Positions 8,602 through 14,913 of a DNA stretch of 26,368 bases are shown here, one piece after another; positions within the stretch are counted from its first letter, which is position 1; each line of letters begins with the position of its first letter. The stretch spans positions 1 to 26,368 of IMG/VR virus record IMGVR_UViG_3300002144_000205, one strand, 5' to 3'. This DNA comes from a virus. Below the pieces are notes generated by a model, which saw only the letters and a program-made list of their open reading frames with translations, was not told where the DNA came from and did not search any database. The position numbers and the translations under genes are program-made.

Positions 8602-9303
8602 ATGGCACTACCAAAAATTAACTTACCAATCTCGGAATTGATTTTACCGAGTACAGGTGAAAAAACTAAATATAGACCTTTTTCTGTAGCGGAAGAAAAG
8701 ATCTTGTTAGTTGCACAAGAATCGAATGACGCAGAACAAGAAGTATTAGCAATGAAACAAATCATTTCTAATTGCTTAATTGAAAAAGATGTTGAAGAAC
8801 TTGCATTGTTTGATTTTGAATATGTTTATTTAACATTAAGAGCACGTTCAGTTGATAACTTGGCTAAGTTCAAAATTAAAGATCCTGACACGGGTGAAGA
8901 AATTGAATTAGAACTTGATATGAGAGAGATTGATATTGCTCGAGATGCATCTCATACAAATGAAATTAAAGTAAACGATGAGTATACTCTTTTTCTAAAG
9001 TATCCATCTATTAATGAGTTCATAAAAATTGTTGGCATGAATAACGAAGATCCGTTAGTTAACTATTTTGTAATGATTTCTTGTTTAGATACATTAGCTT
9101 CAGAAGATGAAGTACATAATTTTAAAGATTATAGTGATGAAGATATTGAGACTTTTATGGATAGTCTCGGTGGAGATGTTATTCGAGGAATTACTTTATT
9201 CTTTGAAACCATGCCGAAGATACGAAAAGAATTACCATATACGAATAGTGAAGGTAAAGTAAATACGTTTGTCGTGGAGGGCACCCGTAGTTTTTTTATC
9301 TAA
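8602..9303 (+). CDS. 26: Baseplate hub assembly protein gp26-like (tail assembly chaperone, short form)
   Basis: 233 residues from ATG 8602, with AGGAG nine bases upstream. The start of the protein (ELILPSTGEKTKYRPFSVAEE, followed by KILLVAQES) and EYVYLTLRARSVDN match T4 gp26, needed for hub assembly. It is followed by a short overlapping reading frame and then a long tape-measure-like gene, which is the standard order of tail assembly chaperone, frameshifted extension and tape measure in many tailed phages. The final codons (AGT TTT TTT ATC TAA) form a slippery run, so this 233-residue protein is probably the zero-frame product and a 291-residue fusion is the minor product. Confidence 0.82.
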   Translation: MALPKINLPISELILPSTGEKTKYRPFSVAEEKILLVAQESNDAEQEVLAMKQIISNCLIEKDVEELALFDFEYVYLTLRARSVDNLAKFKIKDPDTGEEIELELDMREIDIARDASHTNEIKVNDEYTLFLKYPSINEFIKIVGMNNEDPLVNYFVMISCLDTLASEDEVHNFKDYSDEDIETFMDSLGGDVIRGITLFFETMPKIRKELPYTNSEGKVNTFVVEGTRSFFI

Positions 9304-9327
9304 GCCTTAGCCATATAACGCTAGGGC
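9291..9327 (+). promoter_or_regulatory. Programmed -1 frameshift signal
   Basis: The heptamer T TTT TTT (9291-9297) is in the correct phase for the X XXY YYZ rule: the first T is the third base of AGT. Six bases later comes a stem-loop with arms GCCTTAGC (9304-9311) and GCTAGGGC (9320-9327), eight pairs with one G-U, and an eight-base loop. Slippery site, spacer of six and stem are the three standard parts of a -1 frameshift site. The zero-frame stop TAA lies in the spacer. Confidence 0.78.
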
Positions 9328-9476
9328 ATTACTATCAAATGATTTTCTCCATGGCGCAACACCACAAATGGTCTGTGTCTGAAATTGAGGCAATGATGCC
9401 TTTCGAAAGAGATCTTTATTTTAGTATGCTAGTACAATGGATAGAAGAACAGAATGAACAACGAAAACGGGGTTAA
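9297..9476 (+). CDS. Frameshifted C-terminal extension of the gp26-like protein (gp51-type/tail chaperone extension)
   Basis: The -1 frame is open without a stop from the slippery run to TAA at 9474-9476 and adds 59 residues (YLSLSHITLGHYYQMIFSMA, then QHHKWSVSEIEAMMPFERDL, then a charged end), giving a fusion of about 291 residues. The pattern of Trp, a helix beginning SxxEIEAMMPFER and a Gln/Glu-rich end is typical of tail chaperone extensions that bind the tape measure. It could also start independently at ATG 9339 (45 residues) or ATG 9351, but no good ribosome site precedes either, which favours frameshifting. It ends five bases before the tape-measure start. Confidence 0.72.
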   Translation, partial: YLSLSHITLGHYYQMIFSMAQHHKWSVSEIEAMMPFERDLYFSMLVQWIEEQNEQRKRG

Positions 9477-9481
9477 TATAA

Positions 9482-11341
9482 ATGGCTGAAACAACACCAA
9501 AGAGCAAAGAGCTAAGTCCAGAGACTCAGGGTATAGTTAATAATCTTATCCGTGAGGGAGAGCGTGTAAGGAACTGGGGCAAGGAACTGATTAAAGAAAC
9601 TACAATTAACCTTGACAAATTTACTGGTGCTTTTGCTGCAATTCAAATAAACACTGAACAAACAACTAAAGCTATAACGGAATCTTGGAAAGGAAACGAA
9701 GCACAACTCAAAAATATTGATGAAAGATTAGATGCACAATTCGACGAATGGCAGGATGTTGAGAAAGCAAGAAGCGATCAGGCTAAAAGAGATTCTATCG
9801 AAGATAAAGAAAATAAGTCTGAATCTGGTATCCTCGCACAATCTTTAAAAACAACTCTTTCGATGGGATTTAAAGGTCTAAAAGATGGCTTCATGGCAGT
9901 AAAGAAAGATCCGTGGGGTACGTTATTAAGCATTGGCAAGTGGGCAATTATATTACCAATATTAGCCGGAGCGATTAAAGGATTACTTGATAAGATGTTT
10001 GGCGAAGGCGAAATGGCCAAATTCTATGACAGAATTTCAAACAGCCCGTTTGCTAAAATTGCTATGGAATATCCAATAGCAACTTTGCTTGGAAGTTTAG
10101 CTGCTATGGCCGGTCTTAAGTGGGCTGTTGTGTATAGAATGATGGAGAGTGCTGCAAAAAATATGGGTGTTAAGGGTGATAGTGTTGTTGGTACAGATGG
10201 TAAAGACGGCAAGAAAGGTGGTGGGAGATTCAAAGGTTTAGGTAAAAATGTGTTAAAGATGGTCAAAGGTAATTTAGCCATTACTGCTATTACTTCAGGA
10301 GGTTTATTACTTCTGTCAAATATGGATGACGGCGATACTACAGATGTTGCTTCTGAAATGGCCGCGCTTGATGCTGAATATTCTGATAAAGAAAAAGTAG
10401 CCAAAGATAAAATGCTAACAGGATTTGAAAACGATAGAGCAGGAATTAGTGATGTCATATTAGGAACTTTGGGTGGCGCAGGTACTGGTGCTGCGTTTGG
10501 TTTCGTTACCGGGGGTGGAGTTGGAGCTTTGCCAGGAGCTGTATTTGGTGCCTTAACAGGATTCTTTACTAGTGTTGGACAAGTTGGGTATGAAGCGTAT
10601 CAGGATTTTAAACATGACATTGATGAAGTTCCAAACGAATTAGAAGCGGCGTTAAAATATGAAATGTCACAGAACAAGTTATCATTACAGTACGGAAGAA
10701 CTGAACAGGCAGCAAAGTTAACTGAAGAGACAACAAAGGGTATGAAAAAGTTTGTTAACGACTTACGAGCCAATATGACTACTGATGCAATATTCGGCGA
10801 TGCAAATATTGCAGCTCTCGAAGCCGCAAGTAAGAGTGAGATAACAGCGAAGTCGACAGGGACCGGACGCAACAAAAGCACAGACGAATATGTTATGTTT
10901 GGTGGAGAACTAGTTAAGTTATCATCAATTAATGAACGTCTCGAAGAAGCTAAAAAAACAAGAGTAAATAGAGAAAGACAATTAAAAGCATCTGAAAGAT
11001 TACTTGAATTGAGACTAGGCGAAGTAGAATCTGTTGAAACTTCAGTTGATAACGCGAACAATTTAAATGCTCAAATTGATGAAGTAGCGGCAAAGGCAGC
11101 TGCAGCTAAACCAAATATTCTTCCTGATGTTGAAGAAAGAGATAAAAAACAAACAGTTGCAGCTGGTGGATTTGCTTTAAACATAACGAATAACTATTAT
11201 AATAAAGGTGGAGATACAATGGTACAGAATAAGTCTGATAATCGAGTATCTTCACAGAATAGTACTAATGCTGTTGTCTTTGGTGGTGGCGGTGGAAGAT
11301 TTGGCGGTGGAATTGGTTTACCGTCTGGCGCCATGGCATAA
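9482..11341 (+). CDS. 29: Tape measure / baseplate hub protein, gp29-like
   Basis: 619 residues, close to T4 gp29 (590), so a tail of about T4 length is expected. The first 130 residues are charged helix likely to form coiled coil. Hydrophobic segments follow at ~145-172 (around SIGKWAIILPILAGAIKGLL), ~195-217 and ~260-280, then a Gly/Ala-rich stretch at ~325-365 that could insert in a membrane. More coiled coil follows at ~470-535, and the end is Gly rich. Such a mix is typical of tape measure proteins, which set tube length and leave the virion at DNA injection. The position directly after the frameshifted chaperone gene supports the call; sequence similarity to gp29 itself I cannot confirm. 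Confidence 0.7.
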   Translation: MAETTPKSKELSPETQGIVNNLIREGERVRNWGKELIKETTINLDKFTGAFAAIQINTEQTTKAITESWKGNEAQLKNIDERLDAQFDEWQDVEKARSDQAKRDSIEDKENKSESGILAQSLKTTLSMGFKGLKDGFMAVKKDPWGTLLSIGKWAIILPILAGAIKGLLDKMFGEGEMAKFYDRISNSPFAKIAMEYPIATLLGSLAAMAGLKWAVVYRMMESAAKNMGVKGDSVVGTDGKDGKKGGGRFKGLGKNVLKMVKGNLAITAITSGGLLLLSNMDDGDTTDVASEMAALDAEYSDKEKVAKDKMLTGFENDRAGISDVILGTLGGAGTGAAFGFVTGGGVGALPGAVFGALTGFFTSVGQVGYEAYQDFKHDIDEVPNELEAALKYEMSQNKLSLQYGRTEQAAKLTEETTKGMKKFVNDLRANMTTDAIFGDANIAALEAASKSEITAKSTGTGRNKSTDEYVMFGGELVKLSSINERLEEAKKTRVNRERQLKASERLLELRLGEVESVETSVDNANNLNAQIDEVAAKAAAAKPNILPDVEERDKKQTVAAGGFALNITNNYYNKGGDTMVQNKSDNRVSSQNSTNAVVFGGGGGRFGGGIGLPSGAMA

Positions 11342-11363
11342 AAAAGGAACTCCGAAGAGTTCC
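11340..11363 (-). terminator. Rho-independent terminator of the prx/hsp20 unit
   Basis: On the minus strand: GGAACTC, loop TTCG, GAGTTCC, then six T. Seven perfect pairs capped by a C(UUCG)G tetraloop is the classic T4-type terminator. It lies 43 bases beyond the peroxiredoxin stop and its T run overlaps the stop codon of the convergent tape-measure gene. On the plus strand no T run follows, so it works in one direction. Confidence 0.88.
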
Positions 11364-11405
11364 ATAAACGGCTCGGCGGCTGTTACTACCACGGAGATTG
11401 TTTTA

Positions 11406-11921
11406 TTAAACTTTCCCTTTTAAATACTCAAGTACTTTTTCAGGAGAGGTTTCTTCATAGGGATCTGTAGCACAATCATCTTCTTGACCAGGTTCACTAA
11501 ACATCCTTTCAACAGTACCATCGTCTACGACCATAGCATATCTCCAAGATCTTTTACCGAAACCAAGATTATCTTTTGCGACTAACATATCCATTCCTGC
11601 TGTAAATTCACAAGATCCATCCGGAATAAATTTAACATTCTTTACTCTTAGATCTTCTGCCCAAGCATTCATAACGAATGTATCGTTACAAGCAATACAA
11701 TAAACCTCGTCAACGCCTTGCGCTACGATCTGATCGTGTAACACATCAAATCCTGGGACTTGATTATTTGAACAGGTTGGCGTAAATGCGCCGGGCAGGG
11801 AAAATACAACTACTCTTTTATTTTTAAAATAGTCTTCTGTTGTAGGATAGGTCCACTCGAACTCTCCGCTATCAACATTTCTACTTCTTACTTTAAAAGT
11901 TACATTAGGTATAGTTTTCAT
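11406..11921 (-). CDS. Peroxiredoxin, Prx5 (AhpC/TSA) family
   Basis: 171 residues, full length for the Prx5 group. The active-site motif P-x3-T-x2-C is PGAFTPTC with P43, T47 and the peroxidatic Cys50; the second conserved element is R127 in SWRYAMVVDDG. C150 (in EDDCATDP) could be a resolving cysteine. The enzyme would reduce hydrogen and organic peroxides using thioredoxin, glutaredoxin or glutathione, in the cytoplasm. It follows Hsp20 on the same strand and is closed by a terminator. A peroxiredoxin is a host-type metabolic gene and unusual in a T4-like genome, most likely acquired from bacteria to protect the infected cell from oxidative stress. Confidence 0.93.
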   Translation of the reverse strand: MKTIPNVTFKVRSRNVDSGEFEWTYPTTEDYFKNKRVVVFSLPGAFTPTCSNNQVPGFDVLHDQIVAQGVDEVYCIACNDTFVMNAWAEDLRVKNVKFIPDGSCEFTAGMDMLVAKDNLGFGKRSWRYAMVVDDGTVERMFSEPGQEDDCATDPYEETSPEKVLEYLKGKV

Positions 11922-11943
11922 TATATAGTTTCCATTTTATAGA

Positions 11944-11964
11944 TGGGAGGCATTGCGCCTCCCA
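11944..11964 (-). other. Strong hairpin between hsp20 and peroxiredoxin genes
   Basis: TGGGAGGC pairs with GCCTCCCA across a five-base loop (eight perfect pairs). No run of T follows on either strand, so it is not a normal terminator. It lies in the 57-base gap between hsp20 and prx and could partly halt transcription, protect the hsp20 message end or mark an RNA processing site. Confidence 0.5.
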
Positions 11965-11978
11965 GATTGATTAATAGA

Positions 11979-12428
11979 TTAACCTTTTAAGAATTCCTTC
12001 TTAGTATTAATCTTTATTTTACGAGCCTTTTTACTTTCTGGAATTATTCGTTCCAATGCAATTGTTAAAAGACCATTTTTGAAGTTAGCGTCAATTACCT
12101 CAATGTCGTCTGCAAGAGTAAAACTTCTTGTAAACTTTTTAAAGGAAATTCCGCGATGAACGTATTCGCCGCCGCCGTTAAAGTAATCTCCTGCTTCATC
12201 CCACGTGGAACGAACAGTTAATATATCTTCTTTTACTTCGATTTCTACATCATCAATATCAAGACCTGCTAAAGCAAGATCAATAAAGAACTTTTCACCT
12301 TTAGTGGTTCTGATATTATAAGGCGGGAAGCCTGCAGATTGATGTTGAGGGAACTGCTCCAGTCTGTTGAAAACTCTATCGAATCCAAGTGCAAACGGGT
12401 GTAGTTGGTTTATATTTAATCCAGTCAT
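11979..12428 (-). CDS. Small heat shock protein, Hsp20/IbpA-like
   Basis: 149 residues. The alpha-crystallin domain spans about residues 38-140: PPYNIRTTKGEKFFIDLALAG, then VEIEVKEDILTV, YVHRGISFKKFTRSFTLADD, and NGLLTIALERIIPESKK. This is the IbpA branch, found in many marine T4-like phages, where it may help fold or protect virion and replication proteins. Ribosome site AGGAG (12435-12439) is six bases before ATG. The ~90-base leader holds three hairpins, the last of which covers the ribosome site (separate entry). Early and late promoters both precede it. Confidence 0.95.
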   Translation of the reverse strand: MTGLNINQLHPFALGFDRVFNRLEQFPQHQSAGFPPYNIRTTKGEKFFIDLALAGLDIDDVEIEVKEDILTVRSTWDEAGDYFNGGGEYVHRGISFKKFTRSFTLADDIEVIDANFKNGLLTIALERIIPESKKARKIKINTKKEFLKG

Positions 12429-12433
12429 GTTAT

Positions 12434-12511
12434 TCTCCTATTAAGCAAGACTAATTGTTATCTGATGGTATACCCATCGGTTAGTTGTAAGACCCTATCG
12501 GCATCTTACAA
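12434..12511 (-). promoter_or_regulatory. Candidate ROSE-like RNA thermometer in the hsp20 leader
   Basis: The minus-strand leader folds into three hairpins: TTGTAAGA/TCTTACAA (12511-12504 with 12492-12485, eight pairs), GATGG/CCATC (12478-12474 with 12468-12464), and a last one that hides the ribosome site. In the last, UCUUGCU (12450-12444) pairs with AGGAGA (12439-12434) across a UAAU loop with one bulged G (12446). ROSE thermometers of bacterial ibpA-type genes use just this UYGCU element against AGGA. The fold is read by eye; function is inferred. Confidence 0.5.
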
Positions 12512-12514
12512 ATT

Positions 12515-12522
12515 TATTTATA
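12515..12522 (-). promoter_or_regulatory. Late promoter for hsp20 (TATAAATA)
   Basis: Exact T4-type late box on the minus strand, two bases downstream of the -10 element of the early promoter. Transcripts would start near 12508-12509, inside the first leader hairpin, so late mRNA would lack part of that hairpin but keep the one that covers the ribosome site. Confidence 0.55.
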
Positions 12523-12524
12523 TA

Positions 12525-12553
12525 ATTATACAACAGTTTTAGAAAAATGTCAA
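12525..12553 (-). promoter_or_regulatory. Early sigma70 promoter for hsp20-prx
   Basis: TTGACA (12553-12548), 17-base spacer, TATAAT (12530-12525): a perfect consensus promoter. The -35 begins directly after the regA stop codon. It would be read by unmodified host RNA polymerase. Confidence 0.88.
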
Positions 12554-12955
12554 CTATTTTTTTCCGATATTGTATTTTACTGTTAGTTCCCAATCATTCT
12601 TTTCTTTAAACGAAATAATTTTAATTTGATTTAGAGAAGCAACCGGATCTGCTGACTTTGAAGGATCCACTATTTTAACAAGTTCCCATTCTTGTAATAA
12701 GTTAACAATCGTATTACGACGAGAGATATCTTCTTCTGATAGCGTGTTGTGCTTCCCATCTAAAATAAACAATTCTTTAAAGTGCATAATAGCATACCTA
12801 CCTTGTTTGTGTAGGATATGACATGATTGATATAACTTTTTTTCTTTACGGCTTGAAATGCCTATACGAGTCAAAGTCTCTTTTACTTTAAGGAAAGAAT
12901 CCTGCGTGGGTAATTCAACTTCGACACCTACTCCCTTGAAAATATCTGTGTCCAT
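12554..12955 (-). CDS. regA: Translational repressor RegA
   Basis: 133 residues (T4 RegA has 122). The core is close to T4: DSFLKVKETLTRIGI, LYQSCHILHKQGRYAIMHF, and ISFKEKNDWELTVKYNIG at the end. An extra ~10 residues at the N-terminus distinguish it. RegA binds the ribosome sites of many early messages, including gp44 and gp45 in T4, and blocks their translation. As in T4, it is downstream of 45, 44 and 62. Unlike T4, the DNA polymerase gene 43 does not follow; hsp20 and prx do. A TATAAATA box lies upstream at 13012-13019. Confidence 0.96.
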   Translation of the reverse strand: MDTDIFKGVGVEVELPTQDSFLKVKETLTRIGISSRKEKKLYQSCHILHKQGRYAIMHFKELFILDGKHNTLSEEDISRRNTIVNLLQEWELVKIVDPSKSADPVASLNQIKIISFKEKNDWELTVKYNIGKK

Positions 12956-12973
12956 GATTAATATTCACCTGTT

Positions 12974-13019
12974 AATTATTATTAGTGGCAATGGTTTATA
13001 CCATTTAAGATTATTTATA
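12974..13019 (-). promoter_or_regulatory. regA upstream region: late box and hairpin
   Basis: The 75-base gap before regA holds an exact minus-strand TATAAATA at 13019-13012 and, just downstream, a short hairpin with six-pair arms AATGGT and ACCATT around a four-base loop (centred near 13000). The box may give late RegA expression. The hairpin may shape the regA leader, since RegA controls its own translation in T4. Both are small and could be chance. Confidence 0.4.
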
Positions 13020-13030
13020 ATAATCCTATT

Positions 13031-13423
13031 TTAGCCACCTTCATTAATTTTATCATGGATAGTTTCAAGTTGTTCTTTGTTTAATACTTTAAGATATTGT
13101 TTCGCAACTGTACGGTTACATTGATACACTTCTTGTATTGCATCTAAGTTTATATCTTTATCAGACTTTGGCCATTTTGAGAATCTTTTGCGTTTACGAA
13201 GTACAGCTTTATAGTAATCAAACTGAGCACCAGCAAATAAACCATGTCGCATATTCATTTCATTTGCGTGTAAGATCGTATCCTCAAAATTAGTGAAGCC
13301 GCGGTTCACCACATAGGCACTATACATCTTTTCAGTATGTTCAGGTATATCACTATTGCGAATCAAATCATCCTTAGAAAAGGAAGCAGCGTTCATAAAA
13401 TCAAATGGCGTTAGGTCTTTCAT
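13031..13423 (-). CDS. 62: Clamp loader small subunit gp62-like
   Basis: 130 residues, shorter than T4 gp62 (187). The N-terminal part (LTPFDFMNAASFSKDDLI) and the middle (YSAYVVNRGFTNFEDTILHA, then NEMN) match the gp62 family; the C-terminal part carries a basic block RKRKRFSKWPKSD and ends in helices. One gp62 joins four gp44 subunits to load the gp45 clamp on primer-template junctions. The missing length is at the C-terminal side of the T4 protein. The start lies 23 bases inside the upstream zinc-ribbon gene, so translation is coupled to it rather than directly to gp44 as in T4. Confidence 0.85.
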   Translation of the reverse strand: MKDLTPFDFMNAASFSKDDLIRNSDIPEHTEKMYSAYVVNRGFTNFEDTILHANEMNMRHGLFAGAQFDYYKAVLRKRKRFSKWPKSDKDINLDAIQEVYQCNRTVAKQYLKVLNKEQLETIHDKINEGG

Positions 13424-13586
13424 CGAGTACCTCTATTAATTCTTTTGCTATTATATCAAAGTCTTTACCACAAGGTTCACAGAGGGTTACTGTATGTTTA
13501 CCATCCGATGTGATCATTTCAACCGTATAAGCTTTCTTCTTTGAAGTTTTAGCTGTACAACTGAAACAAACAAGGCGGCCGAGCAT
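13401..13586 (-). CDS. Small zinc-ribbon protein between clamp loader genes
   Basis: 61 residues with two CxxC pairs, C8-x2-C11 (VCFSC) and C36-x2-C39 (LCEPC), likely binding one zinc ion. A helical tail follows (DFDIIAKELIEVL). The start overlaps the gp44 stop by one base (TAATG) and its 3' end overlaps gp62. It has no counterpart in T4 at this place. The context suggests a replication or transcription accessory, perhaps a protein- or nucleic-acid-binding partner of the clamp loader, but no function can be assigned. Confidence 0.78.
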   Translation of the reverse strand: MLGRLVCFSCTAKTSKKKAYTVEMITSDGKHTVTLCEPCGKDFDIIAKELIEVLDERPNAI

Positions 13587-14539
13587 TACGAATACTCACA
13601 TTCAATCATTACTTCTGTAAGGAATGCAACCATGTTGATTTCTTGGTCAGCAACCAAACCGGACTTGTACATATAATCAGCTAATGTAACTATGAATCCT
13701 GCTTGTGATTGTAATGTAACTTTACTCGACATCATATCATAGATACGACGAAACATTTCATTCATATCTTGATCTGAGTTCTTGGCAACCCATTTACGCA
13801 TATCGGTAAATTGTTTTGCTTTGAGTAAACGAAATAGATCATCAATAGATTCTTGAGCAATATTAACAAAGATACCTTCATCAATTTTACCAGATGCAGC
13901 ATATGATTGTAGTTCAGTTAATACTCTACGGAAATCTGGGAAGTGTTTCTCAATTACTTTAGCAACAACCTTAGGATCGTATTGAACTTCTTCTTGGTCA
14001 AGTATTGCCTTAACTCGTTTAAAAAATTCCATTGCCATCTGTGGGCGGTCAGCAGTATCAATAGAGAAGTCTATTTCAGATAACCTTGAGCGTAATGGAC
14101 TGATAATACGATTCTTGAAATTACAAGTAAAGATAAAGCCACAGTTTGAACTGTATTCTTCGATAAAGTTACGAAGAGCAGGCTGAACGTTTGCTGCGTT
14201 CAAATAATCTGCTTCGTCAAAGATAACATACTTACGACCTGTTCCTGTGAGAGAAACAGCAGAAGCGAAAGTAGAGATGTCGTATCGGAGGGTATCTATA
14301 TTAACATTAAGAGAACCATTCTTTACAATATAATCGCAACCTAGTTCTTCTAACATGGCTTTCGCAATTGTAGTTTTACCTACACCTGGTCCGCCTGTTA
14401 ATAATAGATTTGGAACACTTCCAGATGATACGAACTTGTGGAAGGATTCTTTTGTCTTGCTTGGTAGAATTGTATCTTTAACCACTTGTGGACGATACTT
14501 TTCAACCCATAAGACTTCATTTGATTTTGCATCAATCAT
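13586..14539 (-). CDS. 44: Clamp loader large subunit gp44 (AAA+ ATPase)
   Basis: 317 residues, matching T4 gp44 (319). The start VLWVEKYRPQVVKDTILP is typical of clamp loader ATPases. Walker A is GGPGVGKT at residues 49-56; Walker B ends in DEAD at 108-111; sensor 1 is FTCNFKNRI around 137-145; the arginine-finger segment PLRSRLSEIDF starts at 148. Four copies plus gp62 open and load the gp45 ring using ATP. The start context AATTATGATT resembles the T4 gene 44 RegA target, so RegA may repress it. Confidence 0.97.
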   Translation of the reverse strand: MIDAKSNEVLWVEKYRPQVVKDTILPSKTKESFHKFVSSGSVPNLLLTGGPGVGKTTIAKAMLEELGCDYIVKNGSLNVNIDTLRYDISTFASAVSLTGTGRKYVIFDEADYLNAANVQPALRNFIEEYSSNCGFIFTCNFKNRIISPLRSRLSEIDFSIDTADRPQMAMEFFKRVKAILDQEEVQYDPKVVAKVIEKHFPDFRRVLTELQSYAASGKIDEGIFVNIAQESIDDLFRLLKAKQFTDMRKWVAKNSDQDMNEMFRRIYDMMSSKVTLQSQAGFIVTLADYMYKSGLVADQEINMVAFLTEVMIECEYS

Positions 14540-14628
14540 AATTCACCATAAACATAATATAAAAATTCGAGTCAAAACGCGGGGTCCCCTTTTACAGTTT
14601 CCCCACTTCTCGAGAAATGAGCTGTAGT
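14540..14628 (-). promoter_or_regulatory. Leader between the small gene and gp44 with GC-rich structure
   Basis: This 89-base gap is GC-rich compared with its surroundings. On the minus strand GTGGGG (14606-14601) can pair with CCCCGC (14584-14579), six pairs with one G-U, followed by GTTTTG, a weak attenuator-like layout. A second hairpin, CATTTC/GAAGTG, competes for the same bases. It could tune the gp44 to gp45 ratio. The 3' end carries AAUUAUG at the gp44 start, similar to a RegA site. Confidence 0.35.
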
Positions 14629-14913
14629 TTAACCTACGAGCTTACTAGCCAATTCGCCTTCAGCACCAGTATCAACAGCTACGGCGTCCGCACCAACCCC
14701 TTCAGGTTGCTTTGGTCCTTTCTGTCTTAGGAATGCTTCGAGTTTATTTCTTAGCATACCGACACCAGCTAGTTCTTGCCCTTGGAATCCACCGCGAGTA
14801 CTGACCACATCAATGATCTGTAACAGGGTTGAAATATCTCCAAGAGTAATTACAGCTTCCTGCTCTTGCTGTTGGCCTTGTTGGCCGTTTTGCATTGCAT
14901 CTTTCATATTCAT
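14629..14913 (-). CDS. Small conserved protein between gp45 and gp44
   Basis: 94 residues: a Gln-rich start (residues 9-20), a conserved helical core ITLGDISTLLQIIDVVSTRG followed by GFQGQELAGVGMLRNKLEAF, and an acidic, Ala/Gly-rich tail. Proteins with this core (a helix, a RGAF/RGGF turn, a second helix ending in KLxxFL) occur in many marine phages without known function. The start overlaps the gp45 stop by one base. A link to replication is suggested only by the neighbours. Confidence 0.75.
   Translation of the reverse strand: MNMKDAMQNGQQGQQQEQEAVITLGDISTLLQIIDVVSTRGGFQGQELAGVGMLRNKLEAFLRQKGPKQPEGVGADAVAVDTGAEGELASKLVG

Noticed and set aside
9474-9485. TATAAATG at the tape measure start
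   Set aside because: It overlaps the start codon, so a promoter there could not give a leader; chance match.
10024-11061. Minus-strand frames of 144 and 153 residues
   Set aside because: Antisense to the tape measure gene, low-complexity Ser/Leu-rich translations, no ribosome site.
14581-14589. GGGGTCCCC palindrome followed by TTTT on the plus strand
   Set aside because: A one-base loop cannot form a stable terminator and no plus-strand gene ends there.
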